DNA of 64,000 bases. Source: Daucus carota subsp. sativus. Taxonomy: Eukaryota; Streptophyta; Magnoliopsida; Apiales; Apiaceae. The notes beneath the pieces were generated by a model. It saw nothing but the letters and a program-made list of their open reading frames with translations, ran no database searches and was not told the origin of the DNA. The translations under genes and the position numbers were made by a program. The stretch is from positions 43,310,390 through 43,374,389 of the forward strand of contig NC_030384.2 of the NCBI RefSeq assembly GCF_001625215.2. Direction: 5' to 3'. This document shows, piece by piece, positions 12,876-24,293 of this stretch (positions within the stretch are counted from its first letter, which is position 1; each line of letters begins with the position of its first letter).

Positions 12876-15800
12876 TTCTTTTGAACAAATATTCATATAA
12901 ATATGATAAATATTATTTAAAGAAACATAATAAAAATAATTTATATTTCAAAAATCTTTCAGAAAAAATGATACTTTACTTAATTATTCTCATTTTTAAA
13001 TAATAAATCAAATTTTTTTATATTAATTAAATATATGAAAAAAATTAAAAATATTTGGTAAAAGTTTGTTTTCAACAAATTTTTAATAAAATAAATATTA
13101 ATATTTATGTATTCAGATATATATAAAAGGGTTTTAAAAATTTGGGGGCCTTTTTTTGTTTGGGGGCCCTAAGCCCCTGCTTAGTTTGCCTTATGGTAGA
13201 GCCGGCCCTGTTTTTTGGTACCTTAAGCAGCCACCAATGTTTGCAAGAACTCCAGATTAGAGGTAGACGTGGAAAACTAAGTGAAATCAAAATATTAACA
13301 TATATCGCAAATAGGACTTTTTTTTCTTTTTGCTAAATTCAAATAGGACGATTCTTTGCATCATTTCACACTCCACTCTTATATAAAGTGATGACAATTA
13401 AGTACAGAACCTACAAAGATTCGAAGAGGTTCGGTAAAAAACTGTGATGAAAGAAAGGCATAGGCATAATACCTCTTCTCAAGAAATGTTTTCGCATTCG
13501 AGACATTTTTGCCCATGGCTGAAGCTTTCCAGGAGAAGTATGAACCTGATGGATCCACCTGCAGTAGAAACAATAAAGAAATTCCTGGTAAGTCCAGGTA
13601 TCAAAATGACATACAGGACAAAGAGAATGCCTTTCTAAATAGTTGTACTACAGCAATAATAGTACAATAGTCTCTAAACTCATATGAGGGTTACACTTTT
13701 CCAGACTCTCAAGTCTCAAGCTTACTACAGAAAAAGTAATGCACATGAGCAATTACAAAATTTGTCATTGGTTGACATCACTGCTGGCCTTGTAAATGGG
13801 TAACTTGTACAAGGTGTGGAAAACCACTGCCAACTGCTCTTTACAAGACATGCTATATATAAAGTCAAAGTTTGGTTATAGTTTTTTACTTTTCAAATCT
13901 AAATTATGTGTCATTAAAGATATGTAAACTAGATCTAAACATGAGAGGTTAATTGCGATAGAAGATGAGTGTTATACCTGATAAAGTTGTGGACCCTTGT
14001 CATCATACCCAGCAACCAGAAGCGAAACACCGAATGGCCTTACACCACTTCATAACAAACAGACAAAATAAAATATTCAGAGATATGTAAAGATGAGGCG
14101 ATAAAATCTCTTCTACAGGTCTAGAGTAGATTTTGATTATATTTCTTCAGGTCACCAGTCCACCACATTAAAACAGATTTTGAGAATTTCGCTAAGTAAA
14201 TAATGATCTCATCAAGAAAATCGCCTGCTACATGAGATAACATTCACCATATTAATTAGGCAAGTACAGAGAGTACATGCAAACCTTCTATAATTTTCTA
14301 CGACTAGACAACCTTTGACAATTGAGGCTTTGGTCTTTGAGCTCCTTTTCATTGCAAATTATTTTATATGAAAAAGTTAAAGCAAAAACAGCAAAGAGAA
14401 GGCAATTCACAATTGAGAGTTAAGATTCTTACAAAATAAAACAATATAGACTGCTTAAAAGTACAGCTTATTGCTTATTTACACTTTATTATGACTAATA
14501 TTAAAGAGAAGGTCACGTTACACTATAAGAGCAAAGAAGTAGTTACCCTGACTGAGTGAACTCTTGCATGACAGCTGCTGTTTCCCTAACAAGTTGTGTA
14601 ACAGGGATAGCTTCCTAGAAAATGCCAAGAAACGCACAATATATCATTTATGATGTTCGTAGAGATGATGGTGATTTAGAACACAAAGATAAATTATTAC
14701 TTACGGCACGGAATACGTTAATAGTGTAGTGTATGAAATAAGAAAATTTAAATTCAATCCATATTTTCATAATGGACAAAATGCTGACAGCCTGACACTC
14801 TCTCAATATATGAGAAAATCAACTAGACCTTAATGACAAGGGAACAAGGATAAAGACGCAAATGAGAAATATGCATTGTAACCTGTCTATATTACACAAA
14901 ACTTAATGAGAATAATAGAGGCATACTTTGTACAAACGGTTATACTGCTCTGCTTGCTTCCTGCTTTTTCGAACTAAAACTCGAGAATCAGGACCCATTC
15001 CACTGCACAAAAGAGTGATATTAGCAAAAATATGTGCATATACAAGATAATAAAAGAGGGTGAGGAGTGAGGGGGAGGAGGGCCACAAGGGGGAGGAAAG
15101 AAGAGAAGAACTTCACCAGAATCTTTTCCAAATGCATCTCATATTTATTTTTAGCGCGGAACTTCACTAGTAAATCAATCAACTAAAGAGCTACCCAACA
15201 CTTATCCCCCCACCCCGCCCCACCCCCACATAGCATTCACTATTCTATATCTTGAGATGCAGAATAAATTATCTAGACTTCATTCACAATAAACCTATGA
15301 GTTGATACTGGATCTACTACATTAAAGGCTCTGTTTCCATAGAAGTCTTTACTAATTCTACTTTATGAGCTATAGAATGCTTTTTTTTTAATATATAATA
15401 TAGGTTGACTATATGAGAGCACGTCTATACCCTGTATCTTTTTCATAGGGAGCACAGAGATATATAGTTTAGTTTATTCGCTCTTTATAAACTAATATAA
15501 AATTTTCACCTCCCACCTCAACTATTATGGGGACCACAATATCGTCATAAACTGTATAATATCATGATGTGTTCTTCCCTGTCATGTTACGTTTATATCT
15601 ACCTTGGTGTATATTTAGAATTGGGGATTCACCATGCCGGAAGACTAACTAGAAAACCTCTGCTGAATAACATGCCATTTTCTCATTGTGATTACATTAA
15701 TATGTTGTATTAAAGCTTAACGACAAAGTAAAGAAAGTAGAGATGTATATTCAAACCTGTAAACAACTCCAATGTTTGGGGTCAAAATCTGGATTTTTTG

Positions 15801-17063
15801 CACCTATAGTATACAAATTAAGCCAAGACATATTATTTATGATGATGTTGAAAGGAGAGAGTGGATATAAAATGATGCAGACAGCTTAGATAAGATTACT
15901 ATAATTCTGACATAAAAATTAAAATAGGTTGCAAGTATTAATTGACAGCCACAAAGAATGAAAAGAGATGTCGTCATTTGACTATTTAAATATTGACAAC
16001 CTAAAATCCTGACAATGTTACAGCAAAACCCCTATAAAGGAAAGGAGAAACCAACAACAGGGTCATTAAGCATGCATTGACAATGAAGTTGTTGATCATG
16101 GACTTGGTATTGCCATTGGTAAGTATGAGAAGACCCTAAAATCAATACGATCTTACAATCAGATAAGTAGCATATATAAACCACTTTTTTACCAGGCAAT
16201 TGTTGATAAAATTTACTTCACATCAATACATGAAACAAGATTTGTTCTGATCAATTAGAATCCAGAAGCTGTTTAAATTAGCAACGGCATGACGGTATAA
16301 TCTTTCTTTGTGATAAAGATTTTATAACAAGGCCACCTGAGTCGCCTCTCCTATTAGAATATACTCAAACATTATCAGAACTGAAATTAAAATTATAATG
16401 AATACATAGAAGTGTATATCAAGCTAAGAGGAGATAAAATGGTGAAGTAGAACGTACTGTCACGCCATCTAATAAATGAAAAGAGAATAAACAATTCTTG
16501 CATATTAGAGCAAGTAAGGCTGAGAACAGACAGAAATTATACTCACTGATGTTTCATCAACCAAAATAGATGGCAGTTTCTTTTCTGTTGCAATAACAAC
16601 ACCATTAGCAGCTGCAAACATCAGGTACAAGTGAACACATTAGCCAGTGCAGAAACATACATAAAAGGTATATGATGTAGAAACAGTAAAACAGCAGGTT
16701 AAGAAAAAAATTAGTACATTGGTTTTAGGGAATGCTTTGTACTTATAAGGATAGTCCTTGTCAACGCTATTTACTTCCAACAATTTAAACATAAGCAACA
16801 AAATTTTTCCCAAATCAAGAATTTATCAAAAAAATGTATACCTTTTATTCCTAGAGATGTTTGACCGGATCCTACAGCCGTTAAAGCGTGTTCTATCTGA
16901 ACAAGCTTTCCAGAAGGGCTGTTTCAGAGCAAAACATGTGAAAAAGAAACTCTTGAGATACATATACCCATGAAACGAATTAAAGCAACTTAGCTAGATA
17001 GGTGGTGTAATGAATCCTGTACCTGAAAGTAGTTAGCGAAAACGAGTACTGCGAATCACCCAT
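11593..17063 (-). CDS. PAB1: 20S proteasome subunit alpha type-2
   Basis: Alpha2 subunit of the 20S core; forms part of the outer alpha ring that gates substrate entry and has no peptidase site. Eleven coding exons (5' to 3'): 17063-17023, 16918-16842, 16611-16547, 15803-15757, 15002-14927, 14614-14547, 14047-13978, 13558-13473, 12202-12140, 11795-11730, 11641-11593. They sum to 708 nt = 235 residues, the usual family length. It starts [19 protein letters not shown], with the alpha-type N-terminal signature and [17 protein letters not shown], and ends [17 protein letters not shown] 5' UTR intron (17070-17432) precedes the ATG. The last intron (11729-11642) starts GCAAGT, not GT; frame and family sequence both require this join. 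The intron between exons 8 and 9 carries a hAT-type insertion (12553-13210). Shares its promoter with the divergent mTERF gene. Confidence 0.96.
12553..13210. mobile_element. Non-autonomous hAT-type element in a PAB1 intron
   Basis: 658 bp with terminal inverted repeats CAGGGCCGGCTC / GAGCCGGCCCTG, flanked by a perfect 8-bp target duplication TTTTTTGG (12545-12552 and 13211-13218). Eight-base duplications and CAGGGCCGGC ends are typical of hAT elements. The inner ends extend the inverted repeat (TTGGGGCCCTAAGC against GCTTAGGGCCCC). The interior is AT-rich, includes an (AT)n run at about 12838-12873, and has no transposase. Confidence 0.9.
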
Positions 17064-17433
17064 AGTGTACTAAAAGAAAGTAAAATATGCCCTGTAGAAT
17101 GAACTGCATCAATTGAACTTTGTCAGATAAATGATTGAATTTTTAACATTTCTACTCCAAACCACTGTGAATACCTAAACATATTCACTTTAAAAACCCA
17201 TAAAAAGCTATAAAACCTTGAACTTGATCTATACATACATAGAATCCAATAAAACAACAACAAAAAAGTACTATAACATTCATACATCATACCAATTAGC
17301 AGTGATCTTCAAATGCAAAAGGATCTAAAGAATTGCTTATTACACATACATAGATACAAACATTTGTGTGCGTTTGTGTGTTTATGTCACTTAAAAAATG
17401 AAACCCAGAATCTATAAATAAGTAATTTGTACC

Positions 17434-17858
17434 TCTTGATGTTGCTTGTCTCAAAGTTTGAAGCTTTTCGATTTGATGTTCTTCCTCCCCAAGCTAACTC
17501 TTTCTCTGTACATATAGAACTATATATGTGCATAAATAAGCCCAATTATCACAGACCATTCACTTGGGCTTTAATCTCGGCCCATTATCAACTGGGCCCA
17601 AATTCAGCTTCACTGAAATATCATCACTCTCCTCCACTGCTTTCAGAACACCCCGGTGGCCTCTTCTCCTCCTAGCTAATTCCGGCGACAAGGGTCAGTT
17701 TCAATTCATATCTGCTCTTTATACATACAAATTTTGTGTCTATATTTCATTGTATTGCCAGTCTGTTTAGCTCAGTGCTGTGATTTTAGTGATTATATAG
17801 ATAGATTTTTCTAGATTTTTGTATGTATAGATTGCTTATATAGTTCTGTGAAGTGAAT
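17434..17858. promoter_or_regulatory. Bidirectional promoter of PAB1 and mTERF with site II motifs
   Basis: The PAB1 5' UTR exon (minus strand, ending with its donor at 17433) and the mTERF ATG (17859) are only about 425 bases apart. Within 63 bases are four GGGCC/GGGCT-type site II elements: AAGCCCA (17538-17544), TTGGGCTT (17564-17571), GGCCCA (17579-17584) and palindromic TGGGCCCA (17593-17600). Such motifs are known TCP-binding sites in promoters of proteasome, ribosomal and organelle-function genes. That one cluster drives both genes is inference. Confidence 0.65.
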
Positions 17859-19019
17859 ATGATAGATAAGTTCAATTCTATCATTCGTAGAGGAAGTTTT
17901 GTATTAGTTCATAGACAGGCTATATTTAATCCCCTTTTTTCGAGAACTTTTTTGTCGAATAAAAGGTTGTTTTGTGCTGCATTGCCTGTTTCTGATACTG
18001 TAATTGATGAAAATGATGGTGAAAGAAAAGAAGAAGTTGGGGGTAATTACCGGCCAAGTAACTCGAGAGAGGTTTTGATGAAATGGGGTTGCACCAAAGA
18101 TGATGTGTCTACGATTTTTAGGAGGCTTCCTTCTTTACGCAATAGCAATCCTGTTGGTCTTAACACTAAGCTCGACATTCTTGGTGAAGTAGGTCTTGAT
18201 TCTTCAGATTTAGTCAGGGTTGTTTATTGTCGACCTCGTTTTCTTTCTTGTTGTCATCTGTTATTTAAGGAACGTCTTGGTTATCTAGTGGATTTGTTTG
18301 GTTCTAGGGAGCTTCTACGTAAGGCTGTTGTAAGGAATCCTTCGCTTCTTGTTTACGACATGCATAGTAAAACTAAACCTGTTATTGAATTGTATGAGAA
18401 GATGGGGATTGGTAAGAAGGATTTGGTTCCAATGCTGATATCGTATCCAACACTGATACCAAGAACGGTTTTTAACGAGGAGAAGTTGTCTTATATCAGG
18501 AGAACAGGTGTGAGTAAGGATGCAAAGATGTACAAGTATGTTGTTTGCATTATTGGCATTTCACGCGTAGAGACTATTCGGGAAAAAATTGCGAATTTTG
18601 AGAAGTTTGGATTTCAGGAAGATGAGGTTTTGCAACTTATTAGACGCTCTCCTCTTTTGTTAACGTTGTCGGTTGAAAAAGTACAGAGAAACATGACATT
18701 TGTACTGGGAACACTGAAGTTATCTGCCAAGGTGACAGCTAATTATCCGTTTTTGTTATATGCCAACCTAGAGACTGTGTTAAAGCCACGAGTTCTTATG
18801 GCAGATAAGATAAAGGATATGGGCCTTGAGCCTCAAATTAAGGGCCCTGCATTGTTGAGGGCATTAAGAATGAAAGATGACCGGTTTGCTAGGGCATTTA
18901 TTTTATGTCACCCACAGGATGTTGCCGAAGAGTTAATGGAGTGCTACACAAATGCAAAACGTGTTAAGCGGCTGGCAGAGTCATCTAAGAAGAGTCGTTT
19001 AAGGGGTTTCCCTTTTTGA
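17859..19019 (+). CDS. mTERF family protein, probably organelle-targeted
   Basis: A single exon encodes 386 residues; the first ATG is at 17859 (an in-frame GTG lies two codons upstream and is not needed). The first 45 residues are rich in Arg, Ser, Phe and hydroxyl residues, with almost no acids (RRGSFVLVHRQAIF, SRTFLSNKRLF), like a mitochondrial presequence. From about residue 70 come repeated helical mTERF motifs with the recurrent Pro near the end (FRRLPSL, CRPRFLS, VRNPSLLVYD, LISYPTLIP, IRRSPLLLTLS, TANYPFLLY). These proteins bind nucleic acid and act in organelle transcription, RNA splicing or ribosome function. The intronless single-domain form is typical of the large plant mTERF group. 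Which family member this is cannot be settled here. A basic C-terminus (KRVKRLAESSKKSRLRG) may help RNA binding. Confidence 0.88.
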   Translation: MIDKFNSIIRRGSFVLVHRQAIFNPLFSRTFLSNKRLFCAALPVSDTVIDENDGERKEEVGGNYRPSNSREVLMKWGCTKDDVSTIFRRLPSLRNSNPVGLNTKLDILGEVGLDSSDLVRVVYCRPRFLSCCHLLFKERLGYLVDLFGSRELLRKAVVRNPSLLVYDMHSKTKPVIELYEKMGIGKKDLVPMLISYPTLIPRTVFNEEKLSYIRRTGVSKDAKMYKYVVCIIGISRVETIREKIANFEKFGFQEDEVLQLIRRSPLLLTLSVEKVQRNMTFVLGTLKLSAKVTANYPFLLYANLETVLKPRVLMADKIKDMGLEPQIKGPALLRALRMKDDRFARAFILCHPQDVAEELMECYTNAKRVKRLAESSKKSRLRGFPF

Positions 19020-20387
19020 TTTGTCTACAAGGCGATTGCCTGTGATTCTATTCTTCCCGTCATTCTTATTTCAGAAAGTCGAAGTGATGTTCATTTATAC
19101 TGGTTCTATTCCTTGGTTCAGGTGTCACCCTGTCGATGTGATCTATCTCAATACGTAAAACAAACCTTCTGCATTGTGTCATTTCCAAACCACACTCTGC
19201 CTCTGAGGCTGTAATATAGGTGTAGCTACTATTGAATTATTTGGCATCATACTGCAGTGATGCGTGTATCATTACAAACTTATGAAGAAAAATGAAATCA
19301 CATTACTAAACATAATACCTCTGCACTTAACCGTGTACAGGTTTCTTGTGCAAAGATTACATTATCAGCAATTGGTAACAGACGTAAAAGTTGTGGTAAA
19401 CATATGCAAACTGGCTTACATGGAAATTTCTGATGTGCTTTTTAAAAATTTTATCATCTGGATTTTCCATTATGATGATGAATCTACTCAAGTAAGCCAG
19501 TTTACAAAACAGCCCATTCAATCCACTACCAGTTAACGGCTAACCTCTAATTGTCAAACAAGACACCACAACCAACTAATCAATCTGCTATCAGCTAACG
19601 GCTAACCTTTAATTGTCCAATAATTGTCCAAACAAGACACCAAACAGCTTATTCAATCCGCTATCAGCTAACCGTTAATCTCTAATTGCCAACCAAGACC
19701 TAAATTAATGAATGATACAAGTTTTTGCTTGAGATATCAAACACAATTCTTTATACAACGTAATTCCTTATTACTCGGATCAAAAAGCGGATGTATTTAA
19801 AATTAATTTTTATTAAAAAAATATTATATTTTATATGATAAATAAATATTACTTCAAAACTGAAACTAACTAAAATAATACATATTACTCTTATTCTTAT
19901 CTATATCTATATGTATTCCCTAAATAACCAATAAAATCATTAATTAGTTCATATTAGATGGTTGAAACTCGAGAATAACATAAGTTTTAGACTCAGAACG
20001 GTGAAAATTGTAAAATTTGTATATATATAGACTGCGTGGTAAGATAAATTAGTAAGTTTTGGAAATATCTTAATGAATTAGGTTATCATGTTGGTTTAAA
20101 ACTTTTTAAAAAAAATATTTTTTTTCTTTTTTTAGATTTTTTAATGTATAATCCGAGTTTGACCGAGTTATGCCGATTTTGACCCGAGTTATGCTCATAA
20201 CCGATTATTATCCGAGTAATGAGAAATTAGCTCGGAAATGAGTACTCGTCCGAGTTATCGGCCGAGTTTTAGAACACTGCAAAAAGTTTTGGGCGTGGCC
20301 CAGGTTCGGACCCAGAGCCTTATTTGTAATAGGAACCCTAATCTAAAAACACAATACGACAGAAACACGACAAGGTTTTACAACATC
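19020..20387. other. Spacer between mTERF and FLAP1-like gene
   Basis: Contains the mTERF 3' flank, then a repeat segment (19350-19773) also found at 24677-25440. The region 20140-20270 has several short GACCGAGTT/CCGAGTTAT repeats and looks like a transposon end. An open frame extends upstream of the FLAP1-like ATG from 20238, but its sequence has no protein-like character. Confidence 0.5.
19350..19773 (+). repeat. Duplicated segment flanking the FLAP1-like locus, left copy
   Basis: Begins GCAAAGATTACATTATCAGC and runs through a 150-bp unique part and then a short tandem-repeat part with units of roughly 70 bp (CCGCTATCAGCTAACGGCTAACC, CTAATTGTC, AACAAGACACCA). It ends TACAACGTAATTCCTTATTA. 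It matches 24677-25440 in the same orientation and order at high similarity; the right copy has more tandem units. Confidence 0.85.
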
Positions 20388-23124
20388 ATGGCTACAATCA
20401 TGTCACAACTCAACTTGAAGAAGATGGGTTGGAAGCACGACAAGGTTTTAGCGTACCCCTCTTGCTGCACAAGACAAGTAACATCATCTGTCAATTTTGC
20501 CAGGTCTTTGAGTCACAATATTTATTCCAACTCAAGGCTGCTAAGTACTGCTTATCAATCTTGTACTAGTAGCAGTTTAAGAGAAAATTATTATTGTAAT
20601 AATGTTGATGATCCTTTTGCTGCTGAAAAAGTTGTGATGATGAGGAAGCCTAGTGTTGGTAAATCTACTAACCCTGGTCCTAGTATTCGAGATTTTGTTG
20701 ATACGATATCTCGAATTTTGGCATCCTTATTGACATATGGTGTAGTTTTTACTTTCTTAACTATGCCTGCATGCTTTTATGCTTCAAATTCTGCATGGGC
20801 TGTCTCATCTGGTAGAATTGGGGGCTCTTCCTCCTCCTCCTCCTCCTCCTACGGTTCATCATCATCCTCCTATGGTTCATCATCATCGGGTTCGTATTAT
20901 TACTCGGATGATGATGATGATGACGGTTATTCTAAGAAAGATGACTCGAGCATTACACATACCTGTACTTGTGATACCAGTTGTACAAAGTGCATTGATT
21001 GCCAGATTAGGAAAAATGGAAAACAAGAGAAACAAGAAGAAGAAAACAAGTCTAGCACTAATTCCTCCTGTTCTTGCAATTGCCACTCTACTTGTTATTT
21101 CCACCAAAAACCCGACTTTTTACTTGATTTACAATTACGAGTAATAGTAGCTTGTTTTCTTTTTTCTGCAATAGCTAATGTATATGTTGATATGGAAGAG
21201 CAGAAAGCTGATGACGGGACAATGCTCATTTTTCAGGTTTGGTAAAATCTCTAGTATGGAATTCTCCATTGTTATACAGTTGTGACATATAGTTAGAATT
21301 TTGTAATATATCAACTCGATTCATGCTTGTCTTCCTCCTACTTTTTTTCATCAAGGTTGGAGTTTTGGATAAGAAAAGGATATTGCAAAGAAACCTTAAC
21401 AACATAGCTAAAAATGCAGATACATCCACCGCGTATGGTCTGAACTGCACTTTGAAAGGTGACACCTTTGGACACTGTTTCTTTTATGTGCTGCTTGCTT
21501 ATTATCACTGAGAATGTATCACAACATATGTTTATTTTTATGACTAGTGCATCAGGGAAATTGTGTGTGCTTATTTATAAAATTAAAAACATTAATGGGG
21601 GATTAAAAATAAATGGGATAGAAAATAGGTAAATAGATTGAGTGTAGGTATATTATTTTACTAGGATGTTTGTTCCTCGTATAAGTGATGTAATCCCTCA
21701 TTTCTTGAATACGTTCATTACAAATGATAGTAAAATCTATACAAGAGAAATTTGTTAGATTTTATACTAGCTAGTATACTTAACATAACCCAATTGAATT
21801 GCTGCGACCGATTTCAAACTCTCAGTGTTAACTAGATCAGCTCCAGTCAGTTGCTTTGCGCTGTAAATAAGTCATAATTTTATGCTGAGCAGAAAGAGAC
21901 GTTTTATCTAAACCTTGGTAACGATTCAAATACGTGGTAATAACCCATTATCATCCATGTCGATGTAGTACAAATTTGAAAATGTAGGTTTCAGTATAAA
22001 AATTCCTTTAGTTTCTGATGAAGGTTGGTTCATAAGTAGTTGTTAAAAAATTATAGTGATACTAGCTTGTACATTTATATCAGAGATTGAAGGTTGAGTT
22101 GATTAGTTGATAATATCATTACTTCATGCATTGTGATTTTTGTAGACAGTTTGGTTTATATCAAAGTTTCAAGCCAAGTTGTCAGTAACTTAATTGAAAT
22201 GGTGAACATATATAACAACTCATGATTAGATGTCTGTTTGGTATTGTTTTTTTTGTTTATGATATTCAAGTTAACGATTTATTTTGTAGAGGTGGTAAAA
22301 GCTCTTCTTCAACATGATAATTCGTCTTTGAAGTTTCGCGATCTATCTGTAAGTCGATTTTTCTTTAGGTCAATTAGTCAGTAGCAAATGTCTGGCACAT
22401 GGATCCTGTACTCTTTATGATCTTATGTTCAAAGGCTCGTCTTTCATCAACATATTACTAGTAGAAAATAAGACATGTTTTTGAAATTTGGATTACAGCT
22501 TGAGTATCAAACTTATCTAACAAGGGGGAGCTTAGACAAGTCTTTTAAAAGAAATCTCAATGAGCTGCTTGAGGGATTCGCCGGACGCGATATTACATTG
22601 GGGAATGTAAACGGTGTAAAATATAGGAAGCGAATTAAAGTTAACAGGAGAGTTGACAATGAATATACAATGGTTACAGTTATGGTGCTTGCTACTGGTC
22701 ACTACTTGATTCCTAAAAAAAAAGAGAAGGGAAGAAAGTACTTTGACTCCCTCGCAGTGTTGCAAACACTTCAACATATCCCAAAAAACCAAATACAGGT
22801 AATTTACAAAACTGTTTACAAGTGACTTTCTATAAAGTGATTTTCGATTATCAACAAGATTATAAGTTTTCTTCAATTCAGTTGCGCTCATTTATAAACT
22901 ATTTGAATGGAGATAACCCTCCGGCAAGCTGACTGAGTTCAATGATGTTTTAGTCATTTATATTTTAAATAAGCTTCCTTTTGTCATAAGAATCATTTTT
23001 TGTGGTGTAGTCTGTTGAAGTATTTTGGTCACCACAAAAAGAAGATGAGGTTCTGTCGGAGGAAGATATACGAAGATGTACTAAAATGGCACCAATGGAA
23101 GATGGTCGTATCTTCCTCATTTGA
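20388..23124 (+). CDS. Divergent DUF1517 (FLAP1-like) plastid protein with Cys cluster
   Basis: Five exons: 20388-21236, 21356-21458, 22290-22348, 22499-22798, 23011-23124; 474 residues, all phases consistent. An N-terminal plastid-type transit region (rich in Ser/Thr/Arg, few acids) leads to a hydrophobic segment (ILASLLTYGVVFTFLTMPACF), a Ser/Tyr/Gly-rich stretch, an Asp run, then a Cys cluster: CTCDTSCTKCIDC and, about 30 residues later, CSCNCHSTC. A second hydrophobic segment follows (VIVACFLFSAIANVYV). Exons 2-5 encode the DUF1517 domain, recognised by VGVLDKKRILQRNLNNIAKNAD and VEVFWSPQKEDEVLSEEDI, which align with family signatures VG(L/V)LGMGR.LQRDL..IAE.ADTS and VEVLWTPQ...LSE.EL. 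FLAP1 is a chloroplast membrane protein linked to acclimation to fluctuating light. The domain is much diverged and the Cys cluster is not part of the family form I know, so the function may differ. Confidence 0.8.
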
Positions 23125-23336
23125 TTATCTCTAGCATTACTATACCTCTAGATAATTAAGGTTAAGAGGTTTAGACCTTTACAAGACAAGGTTTTCCTTG
23201 TACAAATGCATTTTAGGATAATTATGCAAATAAAAGAAGACCTCAGCTTGTGACATTATACTTTAACAGATTTATGTGTGCATTGCCTTTTCGTAAATAT
23301 GTGAACTGTTTTTTAGCCAAGTCAAGCTTGTCAAGC

Positions 23337-24103
23337 CAAGACAAGTAACATCATCTGTCAATTTTGCCAGGTCTTTGAGTCACAATATTTATTCTAACTC
23401 AAGGCTGCTAAGTACTGCTTATCAATCTTGTACTAGTAGCAGTTTAAGAGTAAATTATTATTGTAATAATGTTGCTGATCCTTTTGCTGCTGAAAAAGTT
23501 GTGATGATGATGAAGCCTAGTGTTGGTAAATCTACTAACCCTGGTCCTAGTATTCGAGATTTTGTTGATACGATATCTCGAATTTTGGCATCCTTATTGA
23601 CATATGGTGTAGTTTTTACTTTTTTAACTGTGCCTGCATGCTTTTATGCTTCAAATTCTGCCTTGGCTGCTTCAAATGGTAAAATTCGCGGCTCTGGCTC
23701 ATCATCATCTTCTCCCTCCTCCTACGATGCAGTGCTTTCGTATTACCGTTTAGGTTATATGTCTAAAGACCATAGTGTGGATTATTCCAACAAAGACGAG
23801 GAAGATACCTGTACTTGTGATACTAGTTGTACAGACTGCATTGATTGCGAGATTAGGAAAAACGGCTACAAAGTAGAGGAAGAAGAAGAAGAAAACAATT
23901 CAAGCACTGATTCATGTTCTTGCAATTGCCACTCTACCTGTTATTTCCACAAAAAACACGACTTTTTATTTGAGAATATATTAGGTTGTATTGTTCTTGC
24001 TGCAACAGTTCTTTTAATTGTCGCAGCAGTAGTAAATGAGTCGGAATATTCCGCGCCGAGGATTTGTGGAAGAAAGAAAAGAAGAAAGAAGAAGTCCGAA
24101 TAA
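23337..24103 (+). pseudogene. Partial tandem copy of the FLAP1-like gene (exon 1 only)
   Basis: From CAAGACAAGTAACATC on, this repeats 20470-21130 at high similarity and stays open to a TAA at 24101-24103. All nine cysteines of the cluster (CTCDTSCTDCIDC, CSCNCHSTC) are kept although the linker around them differs by several in-frame indels. The 3' part diverges into a hydrophobic segment (ENILGCIVLAATVLLIVAAVV) and a basic tail (GRKKRRKKKSE); the DUF1517 exons are absent. The sequence corresponding to the original ATG and first transit residues is missing: the frame is open from a stop at about 23294, and its first Met is at 23504, which would drop the transit peptide. It is either a gene fragment or a new short gene whose start lies in an unseen upstream exon. 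Confidence 0.6.
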
Positions 24104-24118
24104 TCCCTTTTAGGAACG

Positions 24119-24293
24119 TGTTTAGTTGTTAGTTTTCTCTAGTACGTGTTTAGTGCTCTGCTTTTCCAGAGTTGCAGTTATCACGTTGGATACGTGAGCT
24201 AGGATTTCTCATTCTGTTCTTGTAGAAGTCTATATATATGCCAAGCTTATTCAGTAATAAAGTGTGTTCTATTCCCATTTTCAGTACTTAACA
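24119..24293 (+). mobile_element. Fossil LTR remnant, Ty1/Copia-like
   Basis: A segment with TG...CA ends, an internal polyadenylation-type AATAAAG and, directly after it, a TTTGGTATCAAAGCC-like primer-binding site complementary in type to initiator tRNA-Met. This is the layout of a short Copia LTR plus leader. No internal genes and no second LTR are visible, so it is a broken relic or a TRIM-like fragment. It abuts the 3' end of the partial FLAP1-like copy. Old; age cannot be set without an LTR pair. Confidence 0.45.

Noticed and set aside
13142-13336. Frames spanning the right end of the hAT-type element
   Set aside because: They cross the element border and intron sequence; no coding signal.
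20238-20387. Upstream extension of the FLAP1-like protein by 50 codons
   Set aside because: The extension reads through CCGAGTTAT-type repeats; the ATG at 20388 begins a convincing transit peptide.
20779-21144. 121-codon frame overlapping exon 1 of the FLAP1-like gene
   Set aside because: A frame shadow: Pro and Met runs arise from the Ser/Asp repeat codons read out of phase.
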